Of a stretch of 64,000 nucleotides of DNA, positions 21,119-34,300 are shown one piece after another. Numbering within the stretch: position 1 is the first letter of the stretch; every line of letters begins with the position of its first letter. The notes beneath the pieces were generated by a model, which was not told the origin of the DNA, made no database searches, and saw nothing but the letters and a program-made list of their open reading frames with translations. A program made the position numbers and the translations under genes. Source of the DNA: Adiantum capillus-veneris (Eukaryota; Streptophyta; Polypodiopsida; Polypodiales; Pteridaceae); contig CM043952.1 of the NCBI GenBank assembly GCA_014529385.2, forward strand, positions 63,166,870-63,230,869, in the 5' to 3' direction.

Positions 21119-23270
21119 TGCAAGGCCATGGTGGTTCTATAGCGGTGAAGAGGCGTTGAGGATTGTGGAAGTTTTGGGGGATTTTTCTTTTTGCATGAAA
21201 CATGCAAGGTAGCTTCGAGACATGGTCATGTGTAGCATCCCCTACAAAGCCAAGAGGATATGGCCGCAAGAAAAACTCCTTGCATACATGGTGATGGCAA
21301 GATTGACCTGCAAAAAAATGAGCATAGCCGGCCCCATTGGGAGCACAAGGGGGCAAGGAGCAAATCTCATTTAAGGGGAGGTCAGTTTGGAGCATCACAA
21401 TGGCAGATCTCTCTCCCTTTGTCATCGACACCAATCAGCCATTGCTGAGCACAGAAGGATTTCATATTTGACTTCTAGAAAGAAATTCAAATTGGGCGCC
21501 CAAGGGTGTTCAATGTGCCCAAGGGGCCCATCCCATACCGTAACCGCCCATTCGCCAAGACCTCATGAGGTGAAAGCCATGCTTGCACGGGAAAAGTACA
21601 TGGGCAGCTAGAGATTGTTGAATCTCTACAAACTCAGATGATTACAAAAAAATTGGGGAATTTCAAAGAATCCAAAACACGCCATGCATGGGCCATGCAA
21701 GGCGTACAAGGTGCCGATGTGCAACGTGCAAGCAGGAAGAGCATTGCAAGGGCTTTGGCATGACGAAGTCGACAAATCTTGCAAAGCAATCCAGGCAATT
21801 GACAAGGTGCCGATATAGAAGAAGATTTGAAAGGTTCAAGAAAAAATGAGTAATTTCATGGAAAAGCACGATACAATAGAGAAAAGGTGTTCGTTCCAAG
21901 GCAATTTCTCTCGAATTAGACCATATGGGTCTCAAGATTGAGAAGATGGACAAGACCAAAGAACATTTTGATCAAACAATGAGTAACTTCATTCAATTTT
22001 TTCTTTATTAGTTCCTCAATCATAGCTAATGCATGTAGGCAAGGTTGCTTGTTGGCAACAAAGGCAAGATAGGTAGGGCCTGTGGCTTGTAAGGTCAAGA
22101 TATGCAACAAGGCCGACTAGTATTGTAATTCCAAGAAGTCAACATGCATCTGTTTCCATAGTTCAGAAGTTTGGTTTTGCTAGGGCATGGCTCCTAGGAA
22201 AATTTGCCAAGCCTGATGCAATCATGAACATGCCATTGTTTTCAAGATTACATGGCATGAGGTGCATAAAAACCATATTGGGCAACTCAACTACGCTTTG
22301 TTTTTGCAATTACTGTAGATGTTTTTAAGTTATTTAGTTTGATAAATTACTTGACAAGGCTGAGAATAGGCAAAGTTTGTTTTCTTTTGCTTGACTTGAG
22401 TATGACAAGACCATAAGATGCAACATGGGAGCAAGGCTCCATATAACGATACTGAAGAAACTGGCTATGCGTTATGTCGGTCAGTATATCTTTTATTGTA
22501 GCCTGTTTGTGTTGTCAAACGGAGGGAAAAGCAATGCTTTTAGGAGCATGGGTCCCTAACTATATGTATGCATCGGGGACATAGTTACTCCAAATCAATT
22601 ATAGCTTGCCAGAGTGCATGCAAAATAAGTACGTGAGGTACATTTGAAAGTACAATCATGCCATAGGATGCTTGACTTTCGATGCTAGGGGTGGAGGTTA
22701 CAAAAAACTAGTAAGTACCTTCAATTTAAGTTTCAATTTTGAACTTATTTACTCATGCATAAATTTCTCCACTACCAACTTGACAAGAAAATGTTGCTTC
22801 AGTCAAGCACAATTTGGCAGTAAAGCTAAAATTTGATAGCTAAGCTACCTTATTCAAGATTGGGCAATCAAAGGATTCTCAATCAAATATACAATTTGGC
22901 AAGCCCGATTATCTATGCAAGCTTGACAAGGTGGATTTTATTTTACTTTGACATCTCTGTGTCACCAAGAGCACCTGCTAGCTAAGATCATTTAGGTTCC
23001 ATCTTCTCATCTCAAAGATGAACGTATGCGAAGAAAGGTTTCAATATGACATATTTCCTAGAAGCTTCCAAAGTTTGGAATATGCTGTTAGCATACGAAC
23101 TTGGAAAAACTTTGTTAACATGTCTATCTACTTATTTTTGGAGGTTGGTATGAACCAAGCCTTAAGGGTATACAGGGTACGTTTGACAACACTAAATCTC
23201 CCAATGTACATGGCTACAAGCCATATTCATCAAAGGCACTTGCTCTATGATGGGCAATAAGGTCACACAT
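21119..23270. other. No recognised gene; probable decayed retroelement internal region
   Basis: Frames are short and no domain is visible. A small frame at 21387-21611 and the sequence after it (repeated AAGG and CAAGG words to 21830) could be a decayed gag, but no motif supports it. The region ends at the G2 5' LTR. Confidence 0.4.
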
Positions 23271-24436
23271 TGTTAGGAGTTTTTTGGAAGAAGTGATCGC
23301 GCATATGTACATACACATGCATTGTGCATCGAATAAAGCATTTCCCATTTTCCAGAACCAGGTGGTTACATGGGCCCCACATGTGTACATGTAGGACATC
23401 ATGTACATAGTACATCGATTTTCATTATCACCAGTACTAGTGTGTTTTTTCTATAATAACGAGGAGTTGGTGGAGTGTAAAACTTCTTGAGGAAGCTATC
23501 AGTGGGCGCATGCTATGAGGTAAGTAGGTGCGTCAGATGACATCGAGTGGCGTCAGGAGGACGAATGGGATCAAGACTTGCACGTGGATAAGTATGGACA
23601 CAACATGGGTGTTTTCTTGTGATGAATTATGAAAAAAGGTCATCATGAGAACTATATTTGGGGGCCACTTCACGTGATTGCGGGATGCATTATTGGGAAA
23701 AGTTGAGTGCTAGGTGTGCGGATGGATGTAGAAGGGTGACAAAAATGCACTACGTGGCCATTTTTTGGCCTGTTCGGGGTCCGTTTGAGGTCAATCAAAA
23801 GACCAAAGGAGCCCAAGGGATAAAGTGAAGTGTGGACACTAAAAAACCTGAGAAAAAACAAGAAAAAACGTGGAGAGAAGAGGAGGAACATCCACAACTG
23901 ATTTTTTGATGTTTTTGGAGCTTGTTTTGGCCATAAACTTCTCATTCGAGATCGAATTTGAGCACTTTGATATTGTAGACTGGGGTTTTTGGCTATTCCG
24001 GATGCAATGGTCGTGTTCATTTTGCTAAATTCCTCACTGTTTTTTTGCTATTTTGGCTGTGTAAGTTTCTCCTTTGAGCGAAGTCTTTGCTCCAATTTGT
24101 GATTGTATCTGGCATATTTCATCCATACTGTGTGAGCTATTTGTCCCATTGGTGTTGGCTCAAGCTCAATTGTATCTAAACACTAGAAATATTCCTCTTT
24201 TGAGCTGAGTTTTTGGGTGTGTGTGTGTGTGTGTGTCTGTGTTGAGCGGGTAAATGGATAGTCTCTCTCCTCTCACTCCATTGGTGTGTTCCCTGTCTCG
24301 GCCAGGTGTGTTGTGTAAGCCAAGTGGTGACCCATAGTGTCTGTGTATGTGTGTGTGTGTGTGTGTGCATGTATCATCCAAAGAGTGTGTGTTGGGTGAT
24401 TATAGAGGTGTTGTGTGTGTTTCCATCCCGCTCACA
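23271..24436 (+). repeat. G2 5' LTR
   Basis: Starts TGTTAGGAG and ends CCGCTCACA. Homologous to the reverse complement of the G1 LTRs and to 30816-31976. Contains GT runs at about 24214-24236 and 24343-24368. Confidence 0.9.
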
Positions 24437-24442
24437 TTCTTT

Positions 24443-24460
24443 TGGTGCCCCCACTGAGGA
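24443..24460 (+). other. G2 primer binding site
   Basis: TGGTGCCCCCACTGAGGA, seven bases after the LTR end; the same motif follows the LTR ending at 50584. Confidence 0.7.
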
Positions 24461-25489
24461 TCTTCTTCGAGTACCTTCAGGTTCGGGATTACAGGTTGCA
24501 GATTACAGATCACAAATTATAGGTTACAGGTTACAGGTTACAGGTACAGGTACAGGTGATTTACACAGATACAAGTAGGTGGAGTAGAGTGATATACTGG
24601 CAAGTGGAAGTCACTTGCAGTTATCGTGGGTATGCATGATTTGGTGCCTGTTTGACTGCATTGTATTGTATTGTACGTTGCTTGTGGATACTACGATTGT
24701 ACGCCTTTGTGGAGCCATACTTGGTTTTATTTGGTAGTCCGAGCCATTTTTGAGACTTGGTCTAGAAGATAGTCATTTATGAGACTTGACTATACGAGAT
24801 TTGCATAAGCTTTCGTGAGAGGGCCGATAGCGTGAGGTTTTATTGAGCTGGGGGATTCTCAAATGTGAGATCCTTTCAGTGATACAGGTGGCTAGAGCAT
24901 CCTTTTCCTGACCTCGCCATAGGCTATGTACTAGTGATTCCTACTTGATACTCGGGTTCTATTGTTGGCAGGTTATGCATACATATACAATCTATAATTT
25001 GGGTTCTTACTTCTCTACTTCTGGGGAAACTCTGCCAAATTTTTTCCAAGTTTCGTTGGCTGGTTTTTTGGTCTTTTGAGCCATTTATGTTGTTATATTG
25101 CTGAAATTTTGGCAAAATCAGAGGAGAAGTCAGGTGTGTCTCCTTGGGAGTTGCATAGTTGGCTTTAACAGATGATCAAAACACACATCAATTCACTCCT
25201 TTTCATTTAACACAAAGAATCTAGATAAATGTTCATGTGTCCAGGAAGATTTTTTTCCAGCAGTGCATAGTCTTTATGTTTGAGCCACGACGAGTAAGAG
25301 AGATAGTGGAATCCCCTTTGCCTGTTGTAATTCCGATGATTAACTATGAAAACTCATTTGATGTGCATGTGTTTGTTTTTATTCAAAGATGAGCTCCATT
25401 GAAGTTTCTGGGGATTGAGTTAGTAAAAAGTTTTGGGTTCTTGCACCTGTGTTAGAAGGGGTTCTCAAAGCATCAAAACTTGGGTAGCC
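24461..25489 (+). other. G2 leader with short tandem repeats
   Basis: Homologous to the G1 leader. At 24484-24560 there is an array of GATTACAG/GGTTACA/GGTACA units, the counterpart of the array in G1. No conserved frame longer than chance. Confidence 0.7.
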
Positions 25490-26706
25490 ATGGCTTTCTC
25501 TTATCCGGAATTTCATGGAAGAAGTGATGAAGATGTGGAAGACTTTTTGGAAAAGATGGAGGTTTCTTGCATTAGCAATCAGATTCATGATCCTGCGTAG
25601 ATGTTACGTCTTCTCCATATTTATTTGAAGAGTGATGCACGAGTTTGGTGAAGAGGAGTTGTGTGCGGTTGATCCACCTGTGAGATTAAGTTGGGACAAT
25701 CTAAGGCATAGATTGGAAGTGGAGTTTGTGAAGACAGAAGATCCTGACAAAGTGTGGCAAGAAGTACAGGGTTTGGAGCAAAGGGAAGGTGAGCCAGTAG
25801 ATGCATACATACGTAAGTTTTCAATGGCATGGGAGAGGATGTGCAAGGCCTTAGCACCACAGGTACCCCCACTTGACATGATGAAGAAGGACAGGTTCTT
25901 GGGTGGTATTTGAGAGAATATACGTTGGAGAGTGGATTTAAAGAAGCCTAGGACATAGGAAGATGGACTACATGTAGAGAGGAACAAAGAGTGGAAGCTG
26001 AGAAGAATGAGTCAACTCTAGGAGTAGAGTCTTTGCCTAGGAGCCTATGGATTCTTTGCAAGGGCGCATGCCAGTGGTTCATCATGATCCAGTGGTTTTT
26101 GCTACTCCTTTGGTTATGCCAGCAGTGTTCACTATAGCAGTGCAAGATGATGGGCTAAGGCAAGACATGAGGCAAGTGGTAGATTTAATGAAGAATCTCA
26201 GCCTAAACATGCTAGGTAATGTGGGAAATAATCAAGGTCGGGGGAGGTTTGCAAATCAGCTAGGAGGTGAAGAAAGACCCAGGAATGGTGTTGGACAAAG
26301 CAATGATAGACTCTGGAGGCAGATGCTCGTGTGTTATAATTGCAGAGAGTTGGGCCACATCAGCCCGCAATGTGATAAGCCACCAAGGATGGGGGGAGAC
26401 ATGTATCCATTGCCAAGACAGGTGCTAACTAGGTCAGATGATTATGGCCTTGAAATTAAGGGAGAAGAAGGAACCCGTGGATTAACCCAAGAGGAAAAAG
26501 GAAAGATAAAAGTGATAAGCGTGCTCACCTTGGAGAAGGCAGCAAAGCTGGAGGATACATTAGTGATGCCTATTGGGAAGAGGACCAGACAGGATAAGGA
26601 AGGAAGAAGTACCCAGGTCCTAGTAAGAAGAAGGCAAAGAGCCATGAAGACGAGGATGTCAAGGCCAAAAGAAAAAGAAAGGCTCGTCGCAAGTTTCAAG
26701 TTTTAG
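25490..26706 (+). pseudogene. G2 gag, broken
   Basis: Starts at the conserved ATG (MAFSYPEFHGRSDEDVEDF) and is colinear with G1 gag. Visible lesions: TAG at about 25598 (CAG in G1), a deletion near 25650, a TGA near 25912, a further stop near 25955 and a small deletion near 26020. The zinc knuckle CX2CX4HX4C (CYNCRELGHISPQC) at about 26333-26374 keeps all four ligands. Confidence 0.85.
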
Positions 26707-27235
26707 ATTTTCCACTAGGGGATGGGCAATTAAGCTATGACTTGAAGGAGGGTCTGACAAGCAGGAAAGCAAATGTTACTTTTGGGCAGCTTATAGAGAT
26801 GGTGCCTAAGCTAAAGCGAAAGTGGAAGAGGATGGCTAACCCAATGGAGAAAGAACTAGAGAGAGGTTCAATGAAGGTATTGGCGATGCATCAGATACCA
26901 GAAATTTGCCCAATAGTAGATGTGTGGCACAAGGGAAAAAGTCTTGGACAAGGTTATGTTGATGGCGGATCCCAAATATGTGTCATAACACACTCATGTG
27001 TTGAGAAGATGGGTCTTACAGTGACTGGGGTGTCAGGCTTTCAAATCAAATTGGCAAACCATCGGAAAGTAAAATGTTTGCGTGTTGTAAATATCTTAGA
27101 AGTGCAGGCATATGATGCAAAGGTGGTGGTTGATTTTCATGTGATGCCAGTGGGGTTGGGAGAGTATCCTATTATACTGGGCAGACCATGGTTACATGTA
27201 GTGGGAGCTATTCAAAATTGGCGACGTGATTAGCC
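26707..27235 (+). pseudogene. G2 pol N-terminus with protease
   Basis: Pol frame that overlaps the end of gag and continues to 27235. Protease active site YVDGGSQICVI at about 26955, then YPIILGRPW near 27165. It has Glu where G1 has the TAG before KMGLT. Disrupted at 27233 by a stop after WRRD, caused by a short deletion relative to G1. Confidence 0.8.
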
Positions 27236-28740
27236 TCTATGAAAAGACAAGTGCCAAGAAGCTATATAATATGGACACAAGGAAAGTGTTAATGGAACTT
27301 TATGAAGATGAGGATGAGTCTATTGATGAAGACTATTCCACTGTTGACTGACGAGGACAGTGATAGTACTACAGCAGTGAGATGAGGATGTTGATGTTGC
27401 ATTTGTTTTGATGACAAAGAAATCCATGAGTCTGGTTTAGTTGCATTTTCAAATGAGATTGAAAATTAAAGTGAAGGGCCTTATGAAGTGATTGAAGGGT
27501 TGATGCAAACCAAGGTTGAATTGTCAAAGAAGCAGGAATTGATGACACAAATGATCAGTGGATACCTCTCAGATATGGAGAAGGAGATATATTTGCACAT
27601 GCTGGCTAGTTTTCTTGATTTGTTCATTACTTTATATGAAGAGATTATAGGGTTCAAAGGAGAAGAGATGCATGTAGAGATGAAAGAAGGCGCTAAGCCA
27701 GTGCGACAAAGGCTAAGAAGGATGGGTCAAGAGAAAATGGAAGCCTTGCGGGAAGAGGTGGACAAGTTATTGAAGGCAGGGTTCATAGTCCCAGTGGAAA
27801 CAACAGAATGGGTGAGTCCAATAATAGTTAGCCCAAAGAAGGATGGAAAGTGGAGAATTTGTGTAGATTTTAAACCCCTAATGTAGCCACTAAGAATAAT
27901 TCATATCCTCTTCCATCCATCGATCAGATCTTGGATTCAGTGAGGTTATGAGAGGTACAATGTGTGTGATGGTTTTTCAGGCTATTTTCAATTGAAGATT
28001 GCTCTTAAAGACCGAACAAAGACAACTTTTATTACGCCATGGGGTTGTTATTGCTACATGGTATTGCCATTGGGGTTGTCAAATGGACCATCTTTTTATC
28101 AAGAAAGAGCAAATTGGGTATTGGCACCATTCATTGGTAGTTGTGTTAAAGCTTTTATGGACAACTTCTGTGTCTAGAGCAGTATGGCTGAACACCATGA
28201 GAAGCTGCAGATGGTATTGGCTCGATATGATGAATGTGGAGGACAACTAAATTCAAAGAAATGTCATCTAGCATAGCCAAGGGTGAAGTTATTGGGCCAC
28301 ATGGTGTCAAAAAATGGCATTGGGACTGATCCAGACAATGTTAAGTCTATTATTCTCTTTCCATCACCTAAGAGTACAAAGCAATTGGCAACCTTTATAC
28401 ACAAAGTGAAGTACATGGTGCAGTTTATTCCATTGTCTTCACAGCTCCTTTATCCATTACAACAAGTGGCAAAGCATAATCCATTGCAATGGGATGACAA
28501 GTGTGAAGACGTGTTTCAAGAGGTGTTAGGGGGGTTGTCAGCCATGCAGGCTCTTGATTGGGAGCAAGTGTTTTATGTAAATCCATCAGTAGGGGATGAT
28601 GCATTGGAGCCATGCTATTGCAAAACGGGAAGGGCAGCCATTATATGAGGCCAATGTATTGTGCAAGCCGAGTGAAGTTGGTAGCAGAGAGAAAATTCTC
28701 TGAAGTAGAGCTAGTGATGGCCAATGTAATATTTGCTTGA
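27236..28740 (+). pseudogene. G2 RT and first RNase H, broken
   Basis: Reads in several frames. RT segments at 27488-27886 (ends with a premature stop after CVDFKPL), 27962-28177 and 28283-28648. The FMDD box is FMDN, so one catalytic aspartate is lost and a stop follows four codons later. The RNase H motif is again NPS in place of DAS, shared with G1. Confidence 0.85.
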
Positions 28741-30787
28741 CGATTTTGTCATTACTTGTTGCTGCCACGACCTTTTGTTTTCTTAATGAGTTATGCCTTT
28801 TTGCCACAATCAATTAATGGCACTAACATGTCAAATGTGGTCAAGAAATGGGTAATTGAGCTGCAAGAGTTTGAGTTGTCTTTTTTAGTGGAAGACAGTA
28901 CTAGAGCTACCCTAGCTGATTTGTTGACTTACAAGGAGAATCCCCTCCTTGTTAAGGAAGACATGGTGAGAAGGGTAGTTGAAGAAGTGCCACAGATCAA
29001 CAATGCACGTGTGTTGTTCTTTGATGGCTCATACAGAAAGAGCCATGATGTGGCTTCACGGGGTATAACACTATATGATCCAGAGGGGAAGCTAGTATGC
29101 AAGAGAGGGTTCAAATTGGATGCACATAGTAACAATGAGGCTGAATATGCTTCGTTGGAAGCCGGATTACACATTTGTTTGAAGCATGGGATTAGAAGGT
29201 TGAGCATAAAAGGTGATGCCTTGTCAAGTGTTGGGTGTGTGGAAGAGCAAGAACACCTCATTGAAGGACATGTGTTTCAGAATTAAACGCATGTTAAAAA
29301 AGTTTGAAGCATGGAGCATCAGACACATTGAACGTGCTCTAAATGGAGAGGCACATGAAGCAGCTCAAAGCATGATTGGGGAGCTATTTGTGTTGAGGAC
29401 CAATTTACCTCTTTATCATGGCTGGGAGAGTTTGGCTCAAGAAGAGGAGATTTTGCTAAAAGGAATTATTTTGAAGGACATTCACAAGTCTAAGAAGTAT
29501 GGTTTTGTGCGTAGAGCATCCAAGCACAAATTGATTGGTGATGTCTTGTATGAAAGGGGCTGATCTCGTGTTGAGACGTGTACCTTGGTGGGAGGAGCTT
29601 TGTAGAGTGTTGGAAGAGAATCATGAACGCACATGTGGCGGACATTTTGCTCTAAAGATCACCTTGCATAAGATCTTGCAAGAGGGGTATGTATGGCCTA
29701 GTTTGCACAAGGATGTTCACCATTGGTGTAGGTCTTGCAATAGGTGTCAAGCATTTGGGAAGAGAGTGTTGAAGCTAGAGCTACGAAAAACCATATGGCA
29801 TTTGATGTGTTTGAAAAGTGGGGGATTGATGCAATAGGCCCGTTATCTATCAATAGCAGGGGCAAAAGATATATTTTGAATGCAGTGGAAGATCTCTCTA
29901 GAAGGGCAGAGGGTATAGCAGTAAAACAAATCACTGCAAAGGATGTGGAAAAATTTGTGTACGATAAAATATGTTGCAAGTTTGGGATGCCACTAGAGCT
30001 ACTTTCAGAGAAGGGGCCAGGATTTAGAGCTAAACTATTAGAGTTTTTATGTGCGAAGATGAAGATTAGGCACCAGCATACCACTCCTTATTATCCATAA
30101 TGTAATGGCTTAAATGAAAGATTCAATGGTGAGTTGGTACAAATTCATTTGAAAGTGATAGAGCACCAAGAAAAGAATTGGGATTTGAAATTGCCTAGTG
30201 CATTATGGGCTTACCATACTTTGGTAAAGACAAGTATATGGTTTACTCCATTTCATTTGGTATATGGAAAGGAAGCACTATTTCCTGTGGAAGTAGAGTT
30301 GCCTATGGTCAAGATGTTAGAGAAGTTGCTTGGGCAGTCCAGTGATACATTCAAAGAGAGGATCTTACAATTACAAGAGGTTCAGCTGGATAGGATGAGC
30401 GCATTGGAACATTATGGACAGATGCAAGATAAGGCTTTAGCAAAGATAAATGAAAAGGTCAAAAGTAAGGGTATCAAGAAACATGACTTGGTTTTGCGCT
30501 ACAGCAGTAAGCTGGACAAGACATTCCAAAAGAAGTTTCAAATTAAGTGGGAAGACCCTTTCGATGTAGTGGAATGTTTTTCGAATGGTACATATCAACT
30601 GGCTAACCTGAATGGGATTCTACATAAGTCAAGGGTAAATGGATTGTGTCTTAAATTATATCATGCTAGATTAATGATGGTGAAGCAAGATGAGTTGTTT
30701 GCAGAACAAGTAATGTATATGAGGGATGAGGAGACCTCTCACGCAGCGAGTCTCATATCTCTTTTTGCTACTGCTGATCATGAATGA
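28741..30787 (+). pseudogene. G2 second RNase H and integrase, broken
   Basis: Colinear with G1 8663-10717. Second RNase H at 28985-29400 with FFDGSY, NNEAEY and a deletion after KGDAL near 29220. Zinc finger at 29613-29760. Integrase core at 29800-30140: first Asp in GIDAIG is kept, the second site reads SEKGPGF (Glu in place of Asp), and a TAA precedes CNGLNERF. The C-terminal part to 30787 is open. Confidence 0.85.
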
Positions 30788-30798
30788 TTTAGCAAGCT

Positions 30799-30808
30799 AG
30801 GGGATGGG
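30799..30808 (+). other. G2 polypurine tract
   Basis: AGGGGATGGG seven bases before the 3' LTR, identical to the G1 tract. Confidence 0.65.
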
Positions 30809-30815
30809 TAAATTA

Positions 30816-31976
30816 TGTTAGGATTTTTTTGGAAGAAGTGATTGTGCATATGTACATACAAATGCATGGTGCATCGAATAAAGGATTGCCCATTTTCCAG
30901 AGCCAGCAAGTGGTTACGTGGGGCCCACATGTGTACAGGTAGGACAACATGTACATAGTACATCGATTTTCATTATCACCACTACCAGTGTGTTTTTTCT
31001 ATAATAATGAGGAGTTGGTGGAGTGTAAAACTTATCGAGAAAGCTATCAGTGGGCACACGCCATGAGGTATGCAGGTTCGTCAGATGACATCCAGTGGCG
31101 TCAGGAGGACAAATGGGATCAAGACTTGCACGTGGATAAGTACAGACACAACGTGGGTGTTTGCTTTTGATGATTATGCAAAAAGGTCGTCATGAGAACT
31201 ATATGTGAGGCCACTTCACGTGATTACGAGATGCATTTTTGGAAAACATTGAGTGCTAGGTGTGCGGATGGATGTAGAAGGGTGACAAAAATGCAATGCG
31301 TGGCCATTTTTTGGCATGTTCGGGGTCCGTTTGAGGTCAATCAAAAGGCCAAAGGCGCCCAAGGAATAAAGTGAAGTGTGGACACTGAAAAAGCTGAGAA
31401 AAAACCAGCAAAGTGTGGAGAGAAGAGGAGGAACAACCGCAACTGAGTTTTTGTTGTTTTTGGAGCCTGTTTTGGCCATAAACTGCTCATTCGAGGTTGG
31501 ATTTGAGCACTTTGATATTGTAGAGTGGGGTTTTTGGCTATTCCGGATGCAATGTTGCTGTCCATTTTGCCAAATTACTCACTATTTTTTTGCTGTTTTG
31601 GCTGTGCAAGTTTCTCCTTTGAGCAAAGCCTCTGATGCAATTTGTGATTGTATCTGGCATATTTCATCCATATTGTGTGAATTATTTACCCCATTGGTGT
31701 TGGCCCAAGCTCAATTGTATCTAAACATCAAAAATCTTCCTCTTTTGAGCTGAGTTTTTTGGATGTGTGTGTGTGTGTGTGTGTGTGTCTTTGTGTTGAG
31801 TGGATAAATGGACAGTTTCTCTCCTCTCACTCCATTGGCGTGTTCCCTGTCTCGGCTAGGTGCGTTGTGTAAGCTGAGTGATGCCCCACAGTGTGTGTGT
31901 GTGTGTGTGTGTATCATCCAAAGAGTGTGTGTCGGGTGATTATAGAGGCGTTGTGTGTGTTTCCATCCCGCTCACA
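30816..31976 (+). repeat. G2 3' LTR
   Basis: Starts TGTTAGGATT and ends CCGCTCACA. Direct repeat of 23271-24436. GT runs at about 31764-31788 and 31892-31912. Confidence 0.9.
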
Positions 31977-34060
31977 ATGTTTTCAAGTTCTACTTGTTTT
32001 TTTATCTTTAACTTTTCATTTTGAAAACTTTTTGAAAACTTTTATCTGTTGTGCAATGCAAAGTGCTTTGCCAGACTTCATGCAAAGAAAGGATTCTATT
32101 ATGTACCAAGGTACTATCCAATGACTGCAGGTCAAGGATAATGGCACACATATTGTTCCCTATAAGTGGATATAAGCTCACAATTTAAGTTTGGCAACAA
32201 TGCACTGTGATGTATCCCTGCTTGTGTAATTGTGCAAGGCACATATAACAATAGCTCACAAGGTTGAGGCTTTCATTGAAGCCAAGGGCTTATCAATCTA
32301 TTTTTTTGATATGCATGCATGGCATGCTAATAAGATGGTAGTGGCTTCTGATAATTGTATATGTATACAACGGTGAGCACTTTACATCATTGGCTCTATG
32401 CACAAGGTGCAACCAATCTCAATGATGGTTCTATGGTTAGCAAGTAGGCATGACCTAGCTATCAAGCAACTGATTTATGGGAAGACATGCATACGTCAAG
32501 AGAGCCTCCACATAGGTAATCTCTTGTGTAAACACATGAGAAACTCTAGTATGAATATTTTCTTTGGGGGTATTTGACATCTTTCTCCTCTGTTCATGGA
32601 GGAAGAAGATTCTCTCATGACTTAGTTGTGAATAAGATTCCAATTGCAGAAGATCTGTTGCTTAGTTGCATTATTGATTATGTATCTAGGAGTGGGATTT
32701 TCAAGGGTATGACCTAACTAATACACAATCACTCCATAGGTGTTGAGAGTCATGATTTGAGCTCCAACACATTTGTAATTTCAAGGAAAGGAGTCCAGAA
32801 TCTACCAAGGGATAGTGGACAAATTCAGCTTTCTCAATTGATTCCAAAGACTTTTGACCATGATAGACTGTGTTCATCACCATTGGCTGCTAGGTTGAGC
32901 AATTTTCATGCAAAGTCTAACCAAACGGTTTGACATTGCAGAAGCTAACCAAGGGTTTGGATTGCAACGGCAACACCCATGGTTACTAGTTTCTACGGCT
33001 TTTTTGTCACTAATCATTTAGTGTTCAACAAGTCACCAATATATTACCTTTTTAAGGCTAGTTTTATGATAAGGCATCTTTCTAGTTGTATCTTTCAAGT
33101 TTGCAAAGTGCATGTGACTACATAAGTGAACGTTATGTTCAACCTCCAAGTTGCATATGATTTGGTTTTTTTTCCTTCTTGAGGATGCTTTGCTTAAATT
33201 TTTCAAGTTGGATGAATAAGCTTGAATAATTTCATCCATTTTGCTCTTCAGAGAGATGACAAGGTCATGTAAGGGCAAAGAATTTTGGGCCGTAGTGTCC
33301 TAAATACATTTTTGCATTATCTATATGTAGGGTTTTATTTGGCACATGTTGTCACATGGGACACAATATGGTCTAGGAGCTTGATTTAGCTAGTGGGGAG
33401 CAAGGTTAATGAATCCTCTGTTGCTGAGTGTTTCCTATTACCTCCACACACAAGTACATCTCGTACTTGAAGGATGTTATTTTTGCAAACATCCTTATTT
33501 GAGGCATATTCCACATTTGGAGAATATGAGTCTATGGGACTGACACTAGCACCCGCTATTTCAATTATGTGTTGCAACAAGGTCCCTAGGTGCTAGTCAA
33601 ATCCATTTTTAAAACTATTTTGAGCACGTCGTATCAGGAACAATTTCAGTGGCCAAAAATTGAATACCTAGTCAGACTTGTTAAGGGACAAGTGTTGTTA
33701 AACAACTTCAATGGATGGATGTTTATACATGTAGAAAATCTATGTTCTATTAATGAACATATTTCATTTGGTACCTAGGTGTGATCAATTTTCACATTCT
33801 ATAATGGTCTAGATATATTCTCACAGCTTTCACATGGAAAGCATTTAGTTCTTTCCCTATGAGTTGTGATGAGCATCAAATTAGCCATAAGCATTGGCAA
33901 GTAGGATCATGGATATGTGGGTTTGAATCTATTTTTTCTAAATGCATGCAAATGAGGTGTTAGGGGCCCTAGTATTTAGCAAAAGCTGATTTGAAGCGGC
34001 ATGCACATTCACCACATTACTCGCTTATTAAGCATCTTGCACTCTATGTGTAGTATCTTT
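31977..34060. other. No recognised gene
   Basis: Low-GC sequence without a domain that I can name. The short frame at 33590-33778 has no motif. It probably belongs to the decayed interior of S1 or of another insertion. Confidence 0.4.
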
Positions 34061-34064
34061 ATGG

Positions 34065-34300
34065 GATAATTTATGATCTACCAATCACCAATAGAGATCA
34101 TGGCATGGTTTGGGTGCTTGTGGATCTCTCAAGTTAACCAAGATGGTTATTCATAACATTGTTGATTCCTCAACAATGTTGTAAGACATTGTGATCCCTG
34201 TTTACTAGCCACATCTTGGAAGACTATCTATAAACAATGGGGGAAACACACCTCAGTACTAATATTTATCCAAAGAGGATAGGCAAAATACAAGTGTAAT
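34065..34300 (+). pseudogene. Decayed integrase core fragment, probably of S1
   Basis: The first part reads IYDLPITNRDHGMVWVLVDL, the usual start of a gypsy integrase core (first catalytic Asp in DLP). About 40 codons later another frame reads LFTSHILEDYL then HLSTNIYPKR, matching the second-Asp and HPQTDGQ region in order and spacing. It has stops and shifts. Same strand as S1 gag-protease and 560 bases before an S1-like PPT and LTR, so it may be the remaining 3' part of S1. Confidence 0.6.

Larger units (their letters stand above)
23271..31976 (+). mobile_element. G2: decayed Ty3/gypsy element of the G1 family
   Basis: Plus-strand element, 8706 bp, LTR to LTR, colinear with G1 but opposite in orientation. 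Gag and pol carry many stops, shifts and small deletions, and the two LTRs differ at about 9 percent of positions over the first 385 bases by eye, so G2 is much older than G1. Flanking bases CACAT (left) and ATGTT (right) do not match. Confidence 0.9.

Noticed and set aside
7476..31976. A single inversion between G1 and G2 explaining the mismatched flanks
   Set aside because: Swapping the flanks on paper still gives no matching 5-bp duplications.
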